A DNA stretch of 49,388 nucleotides from Myxococcales bacterium. Lineage in GTDB: Bacteria; Myxococcota; UBA727; JABDBI01. Position numbers and translations under genes: made by a program. Numbering within the stretch: the first letter of the stretch is position 1; each line of letters begins with the position of its first letter. The stretch covers positions 47,622-97,009 of the forward strand of contig JAHFEG010000006.1 of assembly GCA_023248595.1 (NCBI GenBank). The letters run 5' to 3'. Below the pieces are notes generated by a model. That model was not told where the DNA came from. It saw only the letters and a program-made list of their open reading frames with translations, and did no database searches. Shown here piece after piece: positions 26,202 to 35,560 of this stretch.

Positions 26202-27505
26202 TACCAAGGTACACGACTCCTGAAATGGCACAAATTTGGTCCGATGAAGCCCGCTATGAAAATTGGTTTCGTGTTGAACTCGCAGCCTTGATAGCCTTGG
26301 AAAATCAAAAAGAAATTCCCGCAGGCGTTGGACAAAAATTAAAGCATGAAGCTCAAAAAATTAATTGGAAAAACTTGGCAAATCGGGCTTTGGAAATTGA
26401 AAATACCACCCGTCATGATGTCATTGCTTTCTTGTCTGCACTGGAAGAAGTGCTTGGTGAAGATTCAAGATGGTTGCATTTGGGTTTGACCTCTTCAGAT
26501 GTCGTTGACACGGCTTTTGCGTATTCGCTGCAAAAATCTGCTTTACAAATCGGTCAGCGTTTAACAGCATTGACCAAAATTTTATTTGAGCAAGCCCAAA
26601 AGTATAAACACACCGTTTGTTTGGCGAGAACCCATGGTCAGGCCGCTGAACCAACCACATTTGGATTAAAACTGTTGTCCTTTGCTGTCGAAATGCAACG
26701 AAACGAAGAACGCTTGCAGGCTGCGATAAGAGAAATTGCGCATGGTAAATTGTCTGGGGCGGTTGGTAATTATGGCAATATCGATCCGCGTATTGAAGAG
26801 GCGGTGATGCTTGAGCTTGGACTTGTGCCAGAAGTTGTCTCGACCCAGGTCGTTCCTCGTGACCGACATGCTATTTTCTTTGGTACCTTGGCGGTGATTG
26901 CCGGTGGGCTAGAGCGCTTGGCAGTAGAGATTAGGCATTTGATGCGTTCAGAAGTGGCAGAAGCTTTTGAACCGTTTGGCAAAGGTCAGCGTGGATCGTC
27001 GGCAATGCCTCACAAAAAAAACCCGATTTTAACAGAAAATGTGACGGGGCTGGCTAGGCTGATTCGAAGTTATGCCATGGCCGCGTATGAAAACCAGGCT
27101 CTGTGGCACGAACGCGATATTTCTCATAGCAGTGTTGAGCGCGTGATTGCGCCCGATGCCACGGCTGTTTTGGATTTTGCCTTGCTGCGCATGACGCAGG
27201 TGATGAGTGGCCTTGAGGTAGATGCTGAAAACATGCAAAAACATCTCGATGCGACACAGGGACTTATCTTTTCGGAAAGCATTTTGTTAATGCTGGCGAA
27301 GAAAGGCATTTTGCGACAAACAGCATATGAATGGGTACAGCGCGCTGCCATGAATGCACGAGAAGGGCAGGGAGATTTTCTTTCGAATCTCAAAAAAGAT
27401 ACTGAGATAAAAAAAGTATTGGCAGCAAAAGACATCGACGAGGCTCTTGATGTAAAACATCACTTGCGACATATCGATGCTATTTTTGACCGCGTGAAAA
27501 GATAA
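26198..27505 (+). CDS. purB: adenylosuccinate lyase
   Basis: 435 residues. Fumarase/aspartase superfamily enzyme acting twice in purine synthesis (SAICAR to AICAR, adenylosuccinate to AMP). Signature [17 protein letters not shown]. Other catalytic regions are [14 protein letters not shown] and [14 protein letters not shown]. The ATG at 26198 overlaps the ruvB stop by four bases with AAAGG upstream, implying translational coupling. Confidence 0.97.
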   Translation: MIPRYTTPEMAQIWSDEARYENWFRVELAALIALENQKEIPAGVGQKLKHEAQKINWKNLANRALEIENTTRHDVIAFLSALEEVLGEDSRWLHLGLTSSDVVDTAFAYSLQKSALQIGQRLTALTKILFEQAQKYKHTVCLARTHGQAAEPTTFGLKLLSFAVEMQRNEERLQAAIREIAHGKLSGAVGNYGNIDPRIEEAVMLELGLVPEVVSTQVVPRDRHAIFFGTLAVIAGGLERLAVEIRHLMRSEVAEAFEPFGKGQRGSSAMPHKKNPILTENVTGLARLIRSYAMAAYENQALWHERDISHSSVERVIAPDATAVLDFALLRMTQVMSGLEVDAENMQKHLDATQGLIFSESILLMLAKKGILRQTAYEWVQRAAMNAREGQGDFLSNLKKDTEIKKVLAAKDIDEALDVKHHLRHIDAIFDRVKR

Positions 27506-27519
27506 AAAGGAGTCAACTT

Positions 27520-27891
27520 ATAGCTTCTCAAATTATCACAACGTGCCTTTTTATCGCTTTCTTCACAACCTCTAACTTGGTGAATGCACAAAATCAACTT
27601 AATGACCCATGGTTTGGACAAGATAAAGCAAAGCATTTTGTCGTCAGTACTTTCTTGGCTGGAAGCGGGTACGGAATTTCATCCCTCGTTTTAGAAAAGC
27701 CTTGGCAACGTGCAGTGGTTGGCAGCACATTGAGTTTGACAATCGGCATGGGCAAAGAAATTTATGATTTTCATCAGGGCAGGAACATGTCTTCAAGGGA
27801 TATGGCTTGGAATCTCTTTGGCGCTATCGTTGGAGTCACAATTTCCTTTTGTATCGATATGTTGTTGCAGTCGTACTATCCTACTAATTGA
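27520..27891 (+). CDS. YfiM-like (DUF2279-type) exported protein with an apparent ATA start codon
   Basis: The frame contains a full Sec signal directly before the recognisable part (ASQIITTCLFIAFFTTSNLVNA, then QNQLNDPWFGQDKAKHF). The first ATG/GTG/TTG in frame (TTG at 27577) would cut this signal away. AAAGGAG at 27506-27512 sits seven bases before ATA at 27520, which is where a start codon belongs. The mature part shows the YfiM-type pattern D-K-x-x-H-F, KEIYDFHQG and SSRDMAWNLFGA, plus hydrophobic segments, so it is probably membrane-associated. Function unknown. It follows purB by 14 bases. Either ATA initiates weakly, or the gene carries a start-codon mutation or sequencing error. Confidence 0.6.
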   Translation: MASQIITTCLFIAFFTTSNLVNAQNQLNDPWFGQDKAKHFVVSTFLAGSGYGISSLVLEKPWQRAVVGSTLSLTIGMGKEIYDFHQGRNMSSRDMAWNLFGAIVGVTISFCIDMLLQSYYPTN

Positions 27892-30517
27892 TCAACTGTT
27901 GAATATGTTTTAAAGCCTCGTCGATCATTTCAGGTTTTGTTCCACCAGCTTGTGCAAAATCCGGTCTGCCTCCACCTTTGCCGCCAATGATTTGTGCAAG
28001 TTCGCTAATCATTTTACCGGCATGGTATTTATTGCTCAAGTCTTTGGTGACGGCGACAAGAATACTGCATTTGTCGCTGTCAGAAACTGAACCAAGAACG
28101 ACGATGCCAGACTGTAAATGATCGCGCAGTTTATCGGCATAAAGCTGTAGAGATTTGCTATCTAAATTATCATTGCGTTCACTAATCACTTTGATGCCAT
28201 TAATGACCACTGCATTTTTGGCAACTTCAATTGCATGATTAGACATGTCTTTACTTTGCAATGCAGCCATTTGCTTTTGTGTTTCTTTTAACTCGGTCAT
28301 CAGTCGCTGTACGCGTTCTTCTAATTCGGGAAGTGGAGAAGACAGTAGCGTTGATAATCCGCGCAAACAATCCCGTTCTTTTCGGGTATGCTCGATCGTC
28401 GCCAACCCAGCCACAGCTTCAATACGTCTAATGCCAGCAGCCAAAGGACCTTCGCTGATCATGCGAAATGAGCCGATATCGCCAGTGTGATGCACATGGG
28501 TTCCGCCACAAAGCTCGGTTGAATGGGGCCCCATCTCCACGACGCGTACCTGGTCTCCATATTTTTCGCCAAAAAGTGCCATGGCCCCATGATTTTTGGC
28601 TTCATCGAGGGACATTTGCTGGGCAACGGTATCGTTGTTTTCTAAAATCCACGTGTTTACCAAATCTTCAACTTCGTTAATTTCTTCTTGTGTCACGGGC
28701 TCAAAGTGAGAAAAATCAAAACGTAAACGATCGACAGCAACATGCGATCCTTTCTGTGTCACATGGCTTCCCAACACTTTTCTTAAAGCACTATGCAAAA
28801 GATGAGTGACTGAGTGATGTCTTTTTATGGCTTCTCTATTGGCTTTATTAATTTCTAGTGTGCAAGAGTCGCCTACTGAAAACATGCCTTTGTCGATGTT
28901 GACAAAATGGACATGCAGGTCTGCTATTTTTTTGGTGTCAGAGACTTCAGCGAATGCTTTTTCTAAAGAGACGCTTCCTGTGTCTCCAATTTGTCCGCCA
29001 GATTCGCCATAAAATGGTGATTGATCAAAAATCAGTGCGCCGCTTTCCCCTGCACTTAATTGTTTCACTTGGCTGTTATTTTTCAAAATAGCGATAATTT
29101 TTCCTGTGCCTTGGTTTTGTTTCTCGCCCGTAAATTGCGTGGCACCCAAAAGGTCGCGCAATTCTTTGTACACATCCGCGATTGAGCTTAAACTAAGTTC
29201 GCTGCTGGACGCTTTTTCGTGCGCAAGTTTTGCTTCTTCAAAACGTTCCCAATTGATTTGCAGGCCTTTTTCTTCAGCCAACACGGTAGTGAGATCAGGT
29301 GGAAATCCATAAGTTTCGTATAAACGAAATACGATGGTGCCATCGAGGCGGTCGCCTTTTTTTAAGTGGCTGCTGACATCGGCAAAAAGATCTAAGCCGC
29401 GGTGCAAGGTACGTCTAAAAGATTCTTCTTCTTGCAGAACCACTTTGGCGATAAGCGCGCGTGCTTCTTTGAGTTCTGGGTAAACTTTGGCAAAAAGCTG
29501 GACAACGTGGTCGCAAATCTCATGAAAGAAAGGTTTGTTGAGTCCCAGTTTTGCCCCATGGCGAATCGCTCGACGCATGATGCGTCTGAGTACGTAGCCT
29601 CTGCCTTCGTTGCTGGGGAAAAGTCCGTCAGCCATTAAAAAGACTGTGGCTCTGCTGTGATCGGCAATGACACGCATCGAAACGTCATCTTCGCTGTCGC
29701 TGGCTTGATATGGCTTACCGGTCTTTTGGGCTGTTGCCTCTACCAATGGTTTGAGAAGATCGCTTTCATAATTGCTGGAAAGCTGATTCATGACAGTGCA
29801 GAGACGTTCAAGGCCCATACCGGTGTCAACACTGGGAGCAGGAAGAGGAACGAAAGAGCCGTCTGCCTTTCTTTCGTATTGCATGAAGACAAGGTTCCAG
29901 ACTTCCATGAGGCGATCGCCTTCGCTGTCATCGCCGCCAAAATTAGCAACCATATCGCCACGTTCATAGTGAATTTCTGTACAAGGACCACAGGGCCCAG
30001 TATCACCCATGGCCCAAAAATTATCTGCGGCGCCTTTACGGCTAATGGCTTGCGCTGGTACTCCAACGATATCTCGCCAAATGCGTTCAGCGTCTTCGTC
30101 GGCAGGCAAGTTGCCTTCGCCGCCAAAAACAGTGACAGAAAGTTTGGAAGAATCGATTCCGAGTTCTTTTGTTAGAAATTCCCAAGCAAAAAGGCAAGCT
30201 TCTTCCTTAAAATAATCGCCGAAAGAAAAATTTCCCAACATTTCAAAAAATGTATGATGTCGTGCGGTGCGACCAACGTTTTCTAAGTCGTTATGCTTGC
30301 CGCCAGCGCGAACGCATTTCTGGCTGGTGGTGGCGCGAGTGTATGGCCGTCGCTCTTTGCCGGTAAAAACATCCTTAAACTGGACCATGCCGGCGTTTAC
30401 AAAAAGCAAAGTGGGATCATCTTTGGGAAGCAAAGGGGAACTTGATACAACTTTATGACCCTTGCTCTCAAAGTAGGATAGAAATCTTTTTCTTAATTCA
30501 ACGCTGCTAATCGACAT
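27884..30517 (-). CDS. alaS: alanyl-tRNA synthetase
   Basis: 877 residues from the ATG at 30517 (GAGG nine bases upstream). Class II core at the N-terminus (ELRKRFLSYFESKGH, LFVNAGMVQFKDVF, RVIADHSRATVFLMADG). Editing domain with HSVTH and CGGTHVHHTG zinc/editing residues. C-terminal DHHA1-type domain ending IIGGKGGGRPDFAQAGG. It charges tRNA-Ala and clears mischarged Ser and Gly. The 3' end overlaps the convergent YfiM-like gene by eight bases. Confidence 0.97.
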   Translation of the reverse strand: MSISSVELRKRFLSYFESKGHKVVSSSPLLPKDDPTLLFVNAGMVQFKDVFTGKERRPYTRATTSQKCVRAGGKHNDLENVGRTARHHTFFEMLGNFSFGDYFKEEACLFAWEFLTKELGIDSSKLSVTVFGGEGNLPADEDAERIWRDIVGVPAQAISRKGAADNFWAMGDTGPCGPCTEIHYERGDMVANFGGDDSEGDRLMEVWNLVFMQYERKADGSFVPLPAPSVDTGMGLERLCTVMNQLSSNYESDLLKPLVEATAQKTGKPYQASDSEDDVSMRVIADHSRATVFLMADGLFPSNEGRGYVLRRIMRRAIRHGAKLGLNKPFFHEICDHVVQLFAKVYPELKEARALIAKVVLQEEESFRRTLHRGLDLFADVSSHLKKGDRLDGTIVFRLYETYGFPPDLTTVLAEEKGLQINWERFEEAKLAHEKASSSELSLSSIADVYKELRDLLGATQFTGEKQNQGTGKIIAILKNNSQVKQLSAGESGALIFDQSPFYGESGGQIGDTGSVSLEKAFAEVSDTKKIADLHVHFVNIDKGMFSVGDSCTLEINKANREAIKRHHSVTHLLHSALRKVLGSHVTQKGSHVAVDRLRFDFSHFEPVTQEEINEVEDLVNTWILENNDTVAQQMSLDEAKNHGAMALFGEKYGDQVRVVEMGPHSTELCGGTHVHHTGDIGSFRMISEGPLAAGIRRIEAVAGLATIEHTRKERDCLRGLSTLLSSPLPELEERVQRLMTELKETQKQMAALQSKDMSNHAIEVAKNAVVINGIKVISERNDNLDSKSLQLYADKLRDHLQSGIVVLGSVSDSDKCSILVAVTKDLSNKYHAGKMISELAQIIGGKGGGRPDFAQAGGTKPEMIDEALKHIQQLIN

Positions 30518-30597
30518 GTGGCGAGACCTCAAAACACGATTGAGTCCATCGCCTAGCAGGCTTCACCTAAGTTCGCTAGACACGATCAGTAGAACCG

Positions 30598-31596
30598 TTA
30601 AAGTTCGTTTCGCTCAAGTGCAACTGTTTTCAAATCCGAGAGCATACGCTTGTATTCTTTTGAAGTTTTGAGACTCTCTGCTACTTCCAGCATGCCCTCA
30701 ATGGTTTCTTCCGAAGTATCGGCAGCCAAGAGATTTTGAGCAATCAGATTACCCATGAACTTCATTGTTGCTAAGTGGTCCACTTCTGGCTGAATGCGTA
30801 TAATTGAAATTTGATTGGATTTCGCCATGAGTCTTTTGGTCTCTTGACTTGTTGGTGCAAAACCAGTTCCAAGTGAATAAATTGTTGCGGTATCGCCTTC
30901 TTCTAAATCTTTATTAATTTTTTGATGTAAATAGGCCGTTGGATCGCAGACATGAGGTCTTGCTCCCATGCTGGCTGCATCAATAAAATTTCTCGTTTCA
31001 CCCGAGGTAAACCGAATTGCAGTGGGACCAAATGCATCAGCAATAGAAGCTGAGGCTAATACGGCATCTCCAACCAACAAATTTTCTTCTGTTTTTGTAT
31101 CAAAAATATGAATATTTCCGGCATTCTTATCGTGGCTTAAAATGAAGAGATCGTTTAGAGATTCTGATAATTTAAATTCGCTAAAAATATCATCAATTGC
31201 AGTTTTTAAAATATTTCTAGCTTGACTATAATCAGTCTTTCCGCGGGTGAATTGCGCGAATTTATTGCTGATAATGCTTTGGGTGGCAGCTTCAAAGATA
31301 GGTGTTGCTTTCGTTTTATAGAATTCCACAACTGCTTTGGCAGAATAAGGCGCAGCAGGATCTTGTGCAGGAATACTGAGCAAAGCTGCAATAATAGCGC
31401 CCGTAGAGGTACCCATCATGCCATCGACCAATTTGTGAATCGGTTTGCCTGTTTCTTGTTCTATGTCAGCGAGCAAGGATGCGGGAATAAGCCCAAGCAT
31501 GCCGCCGCTATCTATGGAGATATAGCGATAATGTTTTGCGATAGAAGTGTTGGCGAGTAGAAATGTAACCATAAAAAAAGCTAATATCTTCTTCAT
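30598..31596 (-). CDS. secreted patatin-like phospholipase (copy 1)
   Basis: 332 residues. Sec signal at 1-20, so it is exported, unlike most bacterial patatins. Patatin fold: SIDSGGMLGLIPASLL (oxyanion loop), nucleophile Ser64 in GTSTGAIIA, and partner Asp206 in FIDAASMG. The oxyanion loop normally reads D-G-G-G-x-R/K-G; here it is D-S-G-G-x-L-G. By family it would be a phospholipase A or acylhydrolase acting on host or own membranes. The next gene upstream on this strand (31678) is a paralogue with the same loop change. The Shine-Dalgarno is buried in a hairpin (see 31605-31640). Confidence 0.88.
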   Translation of the reverse strand: MKKILAFFMVTFLLANTSIAKHYRYISIDSGGMLGLIPASLLADIEQETGKPIHKLVDGMMGTSTGAIIAALLSIPAQDPAAPYSAKAVVEFYKTKATPIFEAATQSIISNKFAQFTRGKTDYSQARNILKTAIDDIFSEFKLSESLNDLFILSHDKNAGNIHIFDTKTEENLLVGDAVLASASIADAFGPTAIRFTSGETRNFIDAASMGARPHVCDPTAYLHQKINKDLEEGDTATIYSLGTGFAPTSQETKRLMAKSNQISIIRIQPEVDHLATMKFMGNLIAQNLLAADTSEETIEGMLEVAESLKTSKEYKRMLSDLKTVALERNEL

Positions 31597-31604
31597 TTTT
31601 TAAA

Positions 31605-31640
31605 GTATCCTCAACAAATTAGTGATTCTAAGGAGGATAC
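31605..31640 (-). promoter_or_regulatory. Shine-Dalgarno-sequestering hairpin in front of patatin copy 1
   Basis: On the minus strand GTATCCTC (31640-31633) pairs perfectly over eight bases with GAGGATAC (31612-31605) around a 20-base loop. GAGGA in the second arm is the only good ribosome-binding site for the ATG at 31596 (about 11 bases away). The hairpin would therefore hold translation off, as RNA thermometers or trans-acting-RNA-controlled leaders do. No T run follows, so it is not a terminator. Confidence 0.55.
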
Positions 31641-31677
31641 AAATTCAGATACAAAGCGCAATAGGTGTCGTTTTATG

Positions 31678-32703
31678 TTAGAGTTTTCGATCTTCTCGTG
31701 GCACTAGTTTTAAGTTTGCAAGCATTTGCCGATATTCAGGGGACTGCATAAGTCGGATTGCTTCTTGAGTCATACCATAAATGGTTTCAGGGCTTGTGTC
31801 TGAGGCTAAAATACTCATCCAGAGGCTATCATGAGGACCGCCGGCAAGTTCCTCTACTTCAGGCTGAATACGAATAATTGATATGTTATTTGGTTTGTTT
31901 CTGTTTTGAATATTCATCAGTTCTCTAGTTTCGTCGCTTGTTGGAGCATAACCTGTGCCAAGAGAGTAAATAACGGCCAGATCACTAGGTTTGAGTTTTG
32001 ATTTTATTTGGTGATATAAAAAGGCAGTGGGATCTGTGATGATTGGTTTGCCTGTGTCGGTAGTGGCCGTATCAATGAAACGTTTTGTTTCCCCGGTAAT
32101 AAACTTAAGTTCGGTGGCGCCAAAGACATCGGCTATGGATACGGATGCTTTTACCACTTGGCGAATAAATAAATTGTAATGGTTTGACTCTTCAGAGCTA
32201 AAAACAAAAGGCTCTAAGGAATCAGCATCTCGGCATAAAATGAGTAAGTTAGTGTAGGCATGTGATATTCCCAGGTTTTGCCACAGCCTGGTAGCATATA
32301 TCTCGTATTTCTCATTGGCATCATCATAGTTAGGGGCCATATCGAAAAATTTTCGAAAAGAGTTCAAAATATAGCTATTTAAGACCGTTTCAAAAATGCT
32401 GTGACTTTGATTTTTATATAAATCGACAACTTGTGCCGCACTATAAGGTTTTTCAGAGCTTGAAGGCACGCTGAGTAGAGAGGATATAATGGAACCAGTG
32501 GAGGTACCTATCATGCCATCAACTAGTTGATAAATGGGTCGATGTGTCTTTTCCTCCAAGTCATTTAATAACTGCGCTGGGATTAAACCCAAAGAGCCGC
32601 CTGCATCAATCGATATGTAATGATAGACTTTAGCGGTTAGCGGTGCAGCCAGCAGGACGGTGACTATTGCCAAGGATAAATGAGCTGTTAGGCGCTTCAT
32701 CAT
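31678..32703 (-). CDS. secreted patatin-like phospholipase (copy 2)
   Basis: 341 residues. Sec signal at about 1-24 (LAIVTVLLAAPLTA). SIDAGGSLGLIPAQLL, nucleophile Ser68 in GTSTGSIIS, and Asp211 in FIDTATTD. The same altered oxyanion loop (D-A-G-G-x-L-G) is seen in copy 1, and the paralogues align end to end. C-terminal tails (YRQMLANLKLVPREDRKL here, YKRMLSDLKTVALERNEL in copy 1) are conserved. AGGGGA seven bases before the ATG is unobstructed, in contrast to copy 1. The 81-base gap and same strand suggest either one transcript with a controlled second gene or separate promoters. Confidence 0.88.
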   Translation of the reverse strand: MMKRLTAHLSLAIVTVLLAAPLTAKVYHYISIDAGGSLGLIPAQLLNDLEEKTHRPIYQLVDGMIGTSTGSIISSLLSVPSSSEKPYSAAQVVDLYKNQSHSIFETVLNSYILNSFRKFFDMAPNYDDANEKYEIYATRLWQNLGISHAYTNLLILCRDADSLEPFVFSSEESNHYNLFIRQVVKASVSIADVFGATELKFITGETKRFIDTATTDTGKPIITDPTAFLYHQIKSKLKPSDLAVIYSLGTGYAPTSDETRELMNIQNRNKPNNISIIRIQPEVEELAGGPHDSLWMSILASDTSPETIYGMTQEAIRLMQSPEYRQMLANLKLVPREDRKL

Positions 32704-32851
32704 TTTAGTTTCCCCTAAAAAGGATGTTCTTTAAAAGTTGATAATACGATCCTATTGGTGAAGCGGCGATTTTGGATGTTTTTAGGGTGTTGGCATTTTT
32801 TGATAGCCATGGTAGTTGCCTCTTTTTACCGAAATTTCGAGGTTTTTGAAG

Positions 32852-33049
32852 ATGAAGCCAAATATCCACCCTGAATACAAGTCTGTAACCATCGCCTGTG
32901 CTTGTGGCGCAAAATATGAAACCTGCTCCACAAGAGCTTATAATGTTGATGTATGCTCTGCATGTCATCCATTTTTTACAGGCAAATCAAAGCTAATGGA
33001 CACCGAAGGGCGGATTGAACGCTTCCGTAAAAAATATCAAAAGAAATAG
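32852..33049 (+). CDS. rpmE: 50S ribosomal protein L31, zinc-binding (C+) type
   Basis: 65 residues from the ATG at 32852 (GAGG upstream). [10 protein letters not shown] start, Cys pairs CACG near residue 15 and [11 protein letters not shown] near 35, and C-terminal [12 protein letters not shown]. The cysteine-containing form binds zinc. Alphaproteobacterial L31 normally lacks these cysteines, a hint about lineage. First gene of rpmE-DUF1385-X-prfA. Confidence 0.95.
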   Translation: MKPNIHPEYKSVTIACACGAKYETCSTRAYNVDVCSACHPFFTGKSKLMDTEGRIERFRKKYQKK

Positions 33050-33083
33050 TCAGGTTGAAAAATTAAGAAGCAAAAGGGGCACT

Positions 33084-34196
33084 ATGCAATCACGTCGAAT
33101 GCGAATTATGAAAGCGGCTTTGCCATCACTTCTCATTGCGGCGACCAAGCCTCTTGTAGGGGGACAGGCCGTCATCGAGGGTGTGATGATGCGTTCACCT
33201 CATAGCTTTGCAGTCGCAGTACGTAGGCCCGATAATAGCATTGTGGTGCGCGAGCGAGAATGGCTTTCCTTTTCGCAGAAGCTTTCTTTTTTGCGTTGGC
33301 CGCTTTTGCGTGGCGCAACGATGTTGGTTGAAAGCCTGTACAATGGGATGAGTGCTTTGCAGTTTTCTGCTGAACAAGCGACGGGTGGCGTAAACTCCGG
33401 GACAGCTACTGTTGCTGAAAGCTATCCCAATGGTAAACGGCTCGACATGTCATTGCTCGGCACGATGGTGGTGAGCATGGTTTTAGGGATTTTTCTTTTT
33501 AAAGGAGTTCCTCATTTCGCTGCGTTTGCTTTAGGTGAATTTTTAGGACACGATGGCCATAGTGCTTTGCCCATTACCTCGTCGGCGTTTCACTTAGTTG
33601 ATGGCGCTATTAAAATGTCTGTTTTTGTGGGCTATATTCTTCTTATTTCTAGATTCTCTGACGTGAAACGTATTTTCATGTATCACGGTGCTGAACATAA
33701 ATCTGTGCATACCTTTGAAAGGGGACTCGAATTAGATGTGGCTAATGCCCGCATTCAATCGACAGCCCATCCTCGCTGTGGGACAAGTCTTATTTTGCTT
33801 GTTATTGCTGTTTCTATTTTGGTGTTTGCTTTGATTTTGCCATTAATTCCGCCAGTGAGCAGTAACAATATTATTCAAAGTTTATTTACTTTAGCGATTA
33901 AGATTCCACTGATGTTGCCTATTGCAGGGATCGCTTATGAATTTCAGCGCGCTGCCGCCAAATATCCCAATAATATTCTGGTAAAGGCATTTATTTCTCC
34001 GGGCATGCTTATGCAACGTTTAACGACGACAGAACCAACAGACGATCAGTTGGAAGTCTCATTAACGGCATTGCGTAAAGCGTTATGGCGAGAAAACATC
34101 GCCCAAAAAGAGAGTGCTTCAGAAACGGAACAAGCAGCTGTCGATCACCTCGAGGTTTATGCTAATTTCGCTGAAGCAAAAGCGGCAATTGTATAA
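33084..34196 (+). CDS. DUF1385 family membrane protein
   Basis: 370 residues from the ATG at 33084 (AGGGG upstream). N-terminal VGGQAVIEGVMMRSPHSFAVAVRRPD is the family hallmark, followed by about four membrane helices and the conserved MYHGAEHKSVHTFERG and AHPRCGTSLILLV with His/Cys residues typical of a metal or redox site. Function unknown. The family is usually next to rpmE and prfA, as here. Confidence 0.92.
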   Translation: MQSRRMRIMKAALPSLLIAATKPLVGGQAVIEGVMMRSPHSFAVAVRRPDNSIVVREREWLSFSQKLSFLRWPLLRGATMLVESLYNGMSALQFSAEQATGGVNSGTATVAESYPNGKRLDMSLLGTMVVSMVLGIFLFKGVPHFAAFALGEFLGHDGHSALPITSSAFHLVDGAIKMSVFVGYILLISRFSDVKRIFMYHGAEHKSVHTFERGLELDVANARIQSTAHPRCGTSLILLVIAVSILVFALILPLIPPVSSNNIIQSLFTLAIKIPLMLPIAGIAYEFQRAAAKYPNNILVKAFISPGMLMQRLTTTEPTDDQLEVSLTALRKALWRENIAQKESASETEQAAVDHLEVYANFAEAKAAIV

Positions 34197-34208
34197 AGAG
34201 AGCAGGTC

Positions 34209-34463
34209 ATGGCGTTTAGTCAAATCAAAAATGGGAGTTCTATTTTGCTAGAAAATCAAGTCGCTGAGGCAGAAGCTGCGGATGGTTTACCTGCTTTTCG
34301 GGGCGCTCTTGAACATATGATTGAACCTCATTGGGTTGATTTGCTTTTTCCCGCATTTGCTTTTTTAATGGTCATTATTGTGCCGTCCATGATTGCCGTA
34401 TGGGTGATTTATAAAACCCTACGTGAAAAAAATGGCAATGAAGATGAGACTTTAGTTTCTTAA
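34209..34463 (+). CDS. small single-pass membrane protein of unknown function
   Basis: 84 residues. Amphipathic and acidic first half, then one transmembrane helix at about 46-68 (WVDLLFPAFAFLMVIIVPSMIAVWVIY) and a short charged tail. It lies 12 bases after the DUF1385 gene and 35 before prfA, within one apparent operon. No family recognised. Confidence 0.65.
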   Translation: MAFSQIKNGSSILLENQVAEAEAADGLPAFRGALEHMIEPHWVDLLFPAFAFLMVIIVPSMIAVWVIYKTLREKNGNEDETLVS

Positions 34464-34498
34464 AAGTCTTCGAGTTAAAATTTTACTTAGGTGTCGAT

Positions 34499-35560
34499 AT
34501 GTTTGAAAAACTTGAAGAGCTGGTCAGACGACATGAAAGTCTGATGGAGCAGCTTTCATTTTCTGGTATTAAGCCAAGTGATTTACAAAAATTAAATAAA
34601 GAGCGTGTGCATCTAGAGCCGATTGTCGACGTTTACATACGGCTTCAGGCATTAAGAGCTGAGCGCGATGATAATTGGCAACTGATGCAAGATAAGGACT
34701 TGGAAATTCGGGAAATGGCCAAAGAAGAGATTTCTCGTCTCGATAAAACAATTGCCGAACGAGAAGAGCAGTTGAAAATTCTGCTATTACCTAAAGACCC
34801 CAACGACCAAAAGAACGTTATTGTGGAAATTCGAGCAGGGACTGGCGGCGATGAAGCTGGTTTATTTGCAGGCGAACTTTTCCAAATGTATGCACGTTTT
34901 GCGGAACGTATGCGTTGGAAAGTTGAAATTTTAAGCTCTTCCGAAGGATCCAAGGGTGGTTTTAAAGAAGTTATTATGACCGTGAGCGGTGACCAGATTT
35001 ATTCTTGGCTTAAATTTGAAGCCGGTGTTCATCGTGTACAGCGTGTTCCTGAAACAGAAACGCAGGGCAGGGTCCACACATCTGCTTGTACCGTGGCAAT
35101 CTTGCCTGAGGCGGAAGAAGTCGATATTCATATCGAAGAAAAAGATCTGCGCGTGGACGTGTACCGTTCAGGCGGGCCCGGTGGTCAGTCTGTGAATACA
35201 ACAGATTCTGCTGTACGTATTACCCATATGCCTTCTGGTGTTGTTGTTCAGTGTCAAGATGAAAAAAGCCAAATCAAAAATCGTGCCAAGGCCATGAAGG
35301 TTCTAAGAGCCAGGCTTTATGACGCCAAGGAAGCTGAACTCAATAAAGAACGAGCTGAAGAGCGAAAAGCCATGGTCAAAAGTGGAGATCGTTCTGATAA
35401 GATACGAACATATAATTTTCCGCAGGATAGATGCACAGATCACCGTGTCGGTGTGACCGTTTATAATCTGCCAAAACTGTTTGCTGGCGATTTAGAAGGA
35501 TTGTTGTCCGAAGTCAGGACACACTTTCAGGCCGAGCAACTAAAAAACCAATCTAAATAG
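34499..35560 (+). CDS. prfA: peptide chain release factor 1
   Basis: 353 residues. Recognises UAA and UAG stops and triggers peptide release. GGQ loop (SGGPGGQSVNTTDS) and the RF1-type P-x-T codon-recognition tripeptide (VPETETQGR), which separates it from RF2. The gene for the methylase that modifies GGQ (prmC), a common downstream neighbour, is absent; secreted ankyrin genes follow instead. Confidence 0.96.
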   Translation: MFEKLEELVRRHESLMEQLSFSGIKPSDLQKLNKERVHLEPIVDVYIRLQALRAERDDNWQLMQDKDLEIREMAKEEISRLDKTIAEREEQLKILLLPKDPNDQKNVIVEIRAGTGGDEAGLFAGELFQMYARFAERMRWKVEILSSSEGSKGGFKEVIMTVSGDQIYSWLKFEAGVHRVQRVPETETQGRVHTSACTVAILPEAEEVDIHIEEKDLRVDVYRSGGPGGQSVNTTDSAVRITHMPSGVVVQCQDEKSQIKNRAKAMKVLRARLYDAKEAELNKERAEERKAMVKSGDRSDKIRTYNFPQDRCTDHRVGVTVYNLPKLFAGDLEGLLSEVRTHFQAEQLKNQSK

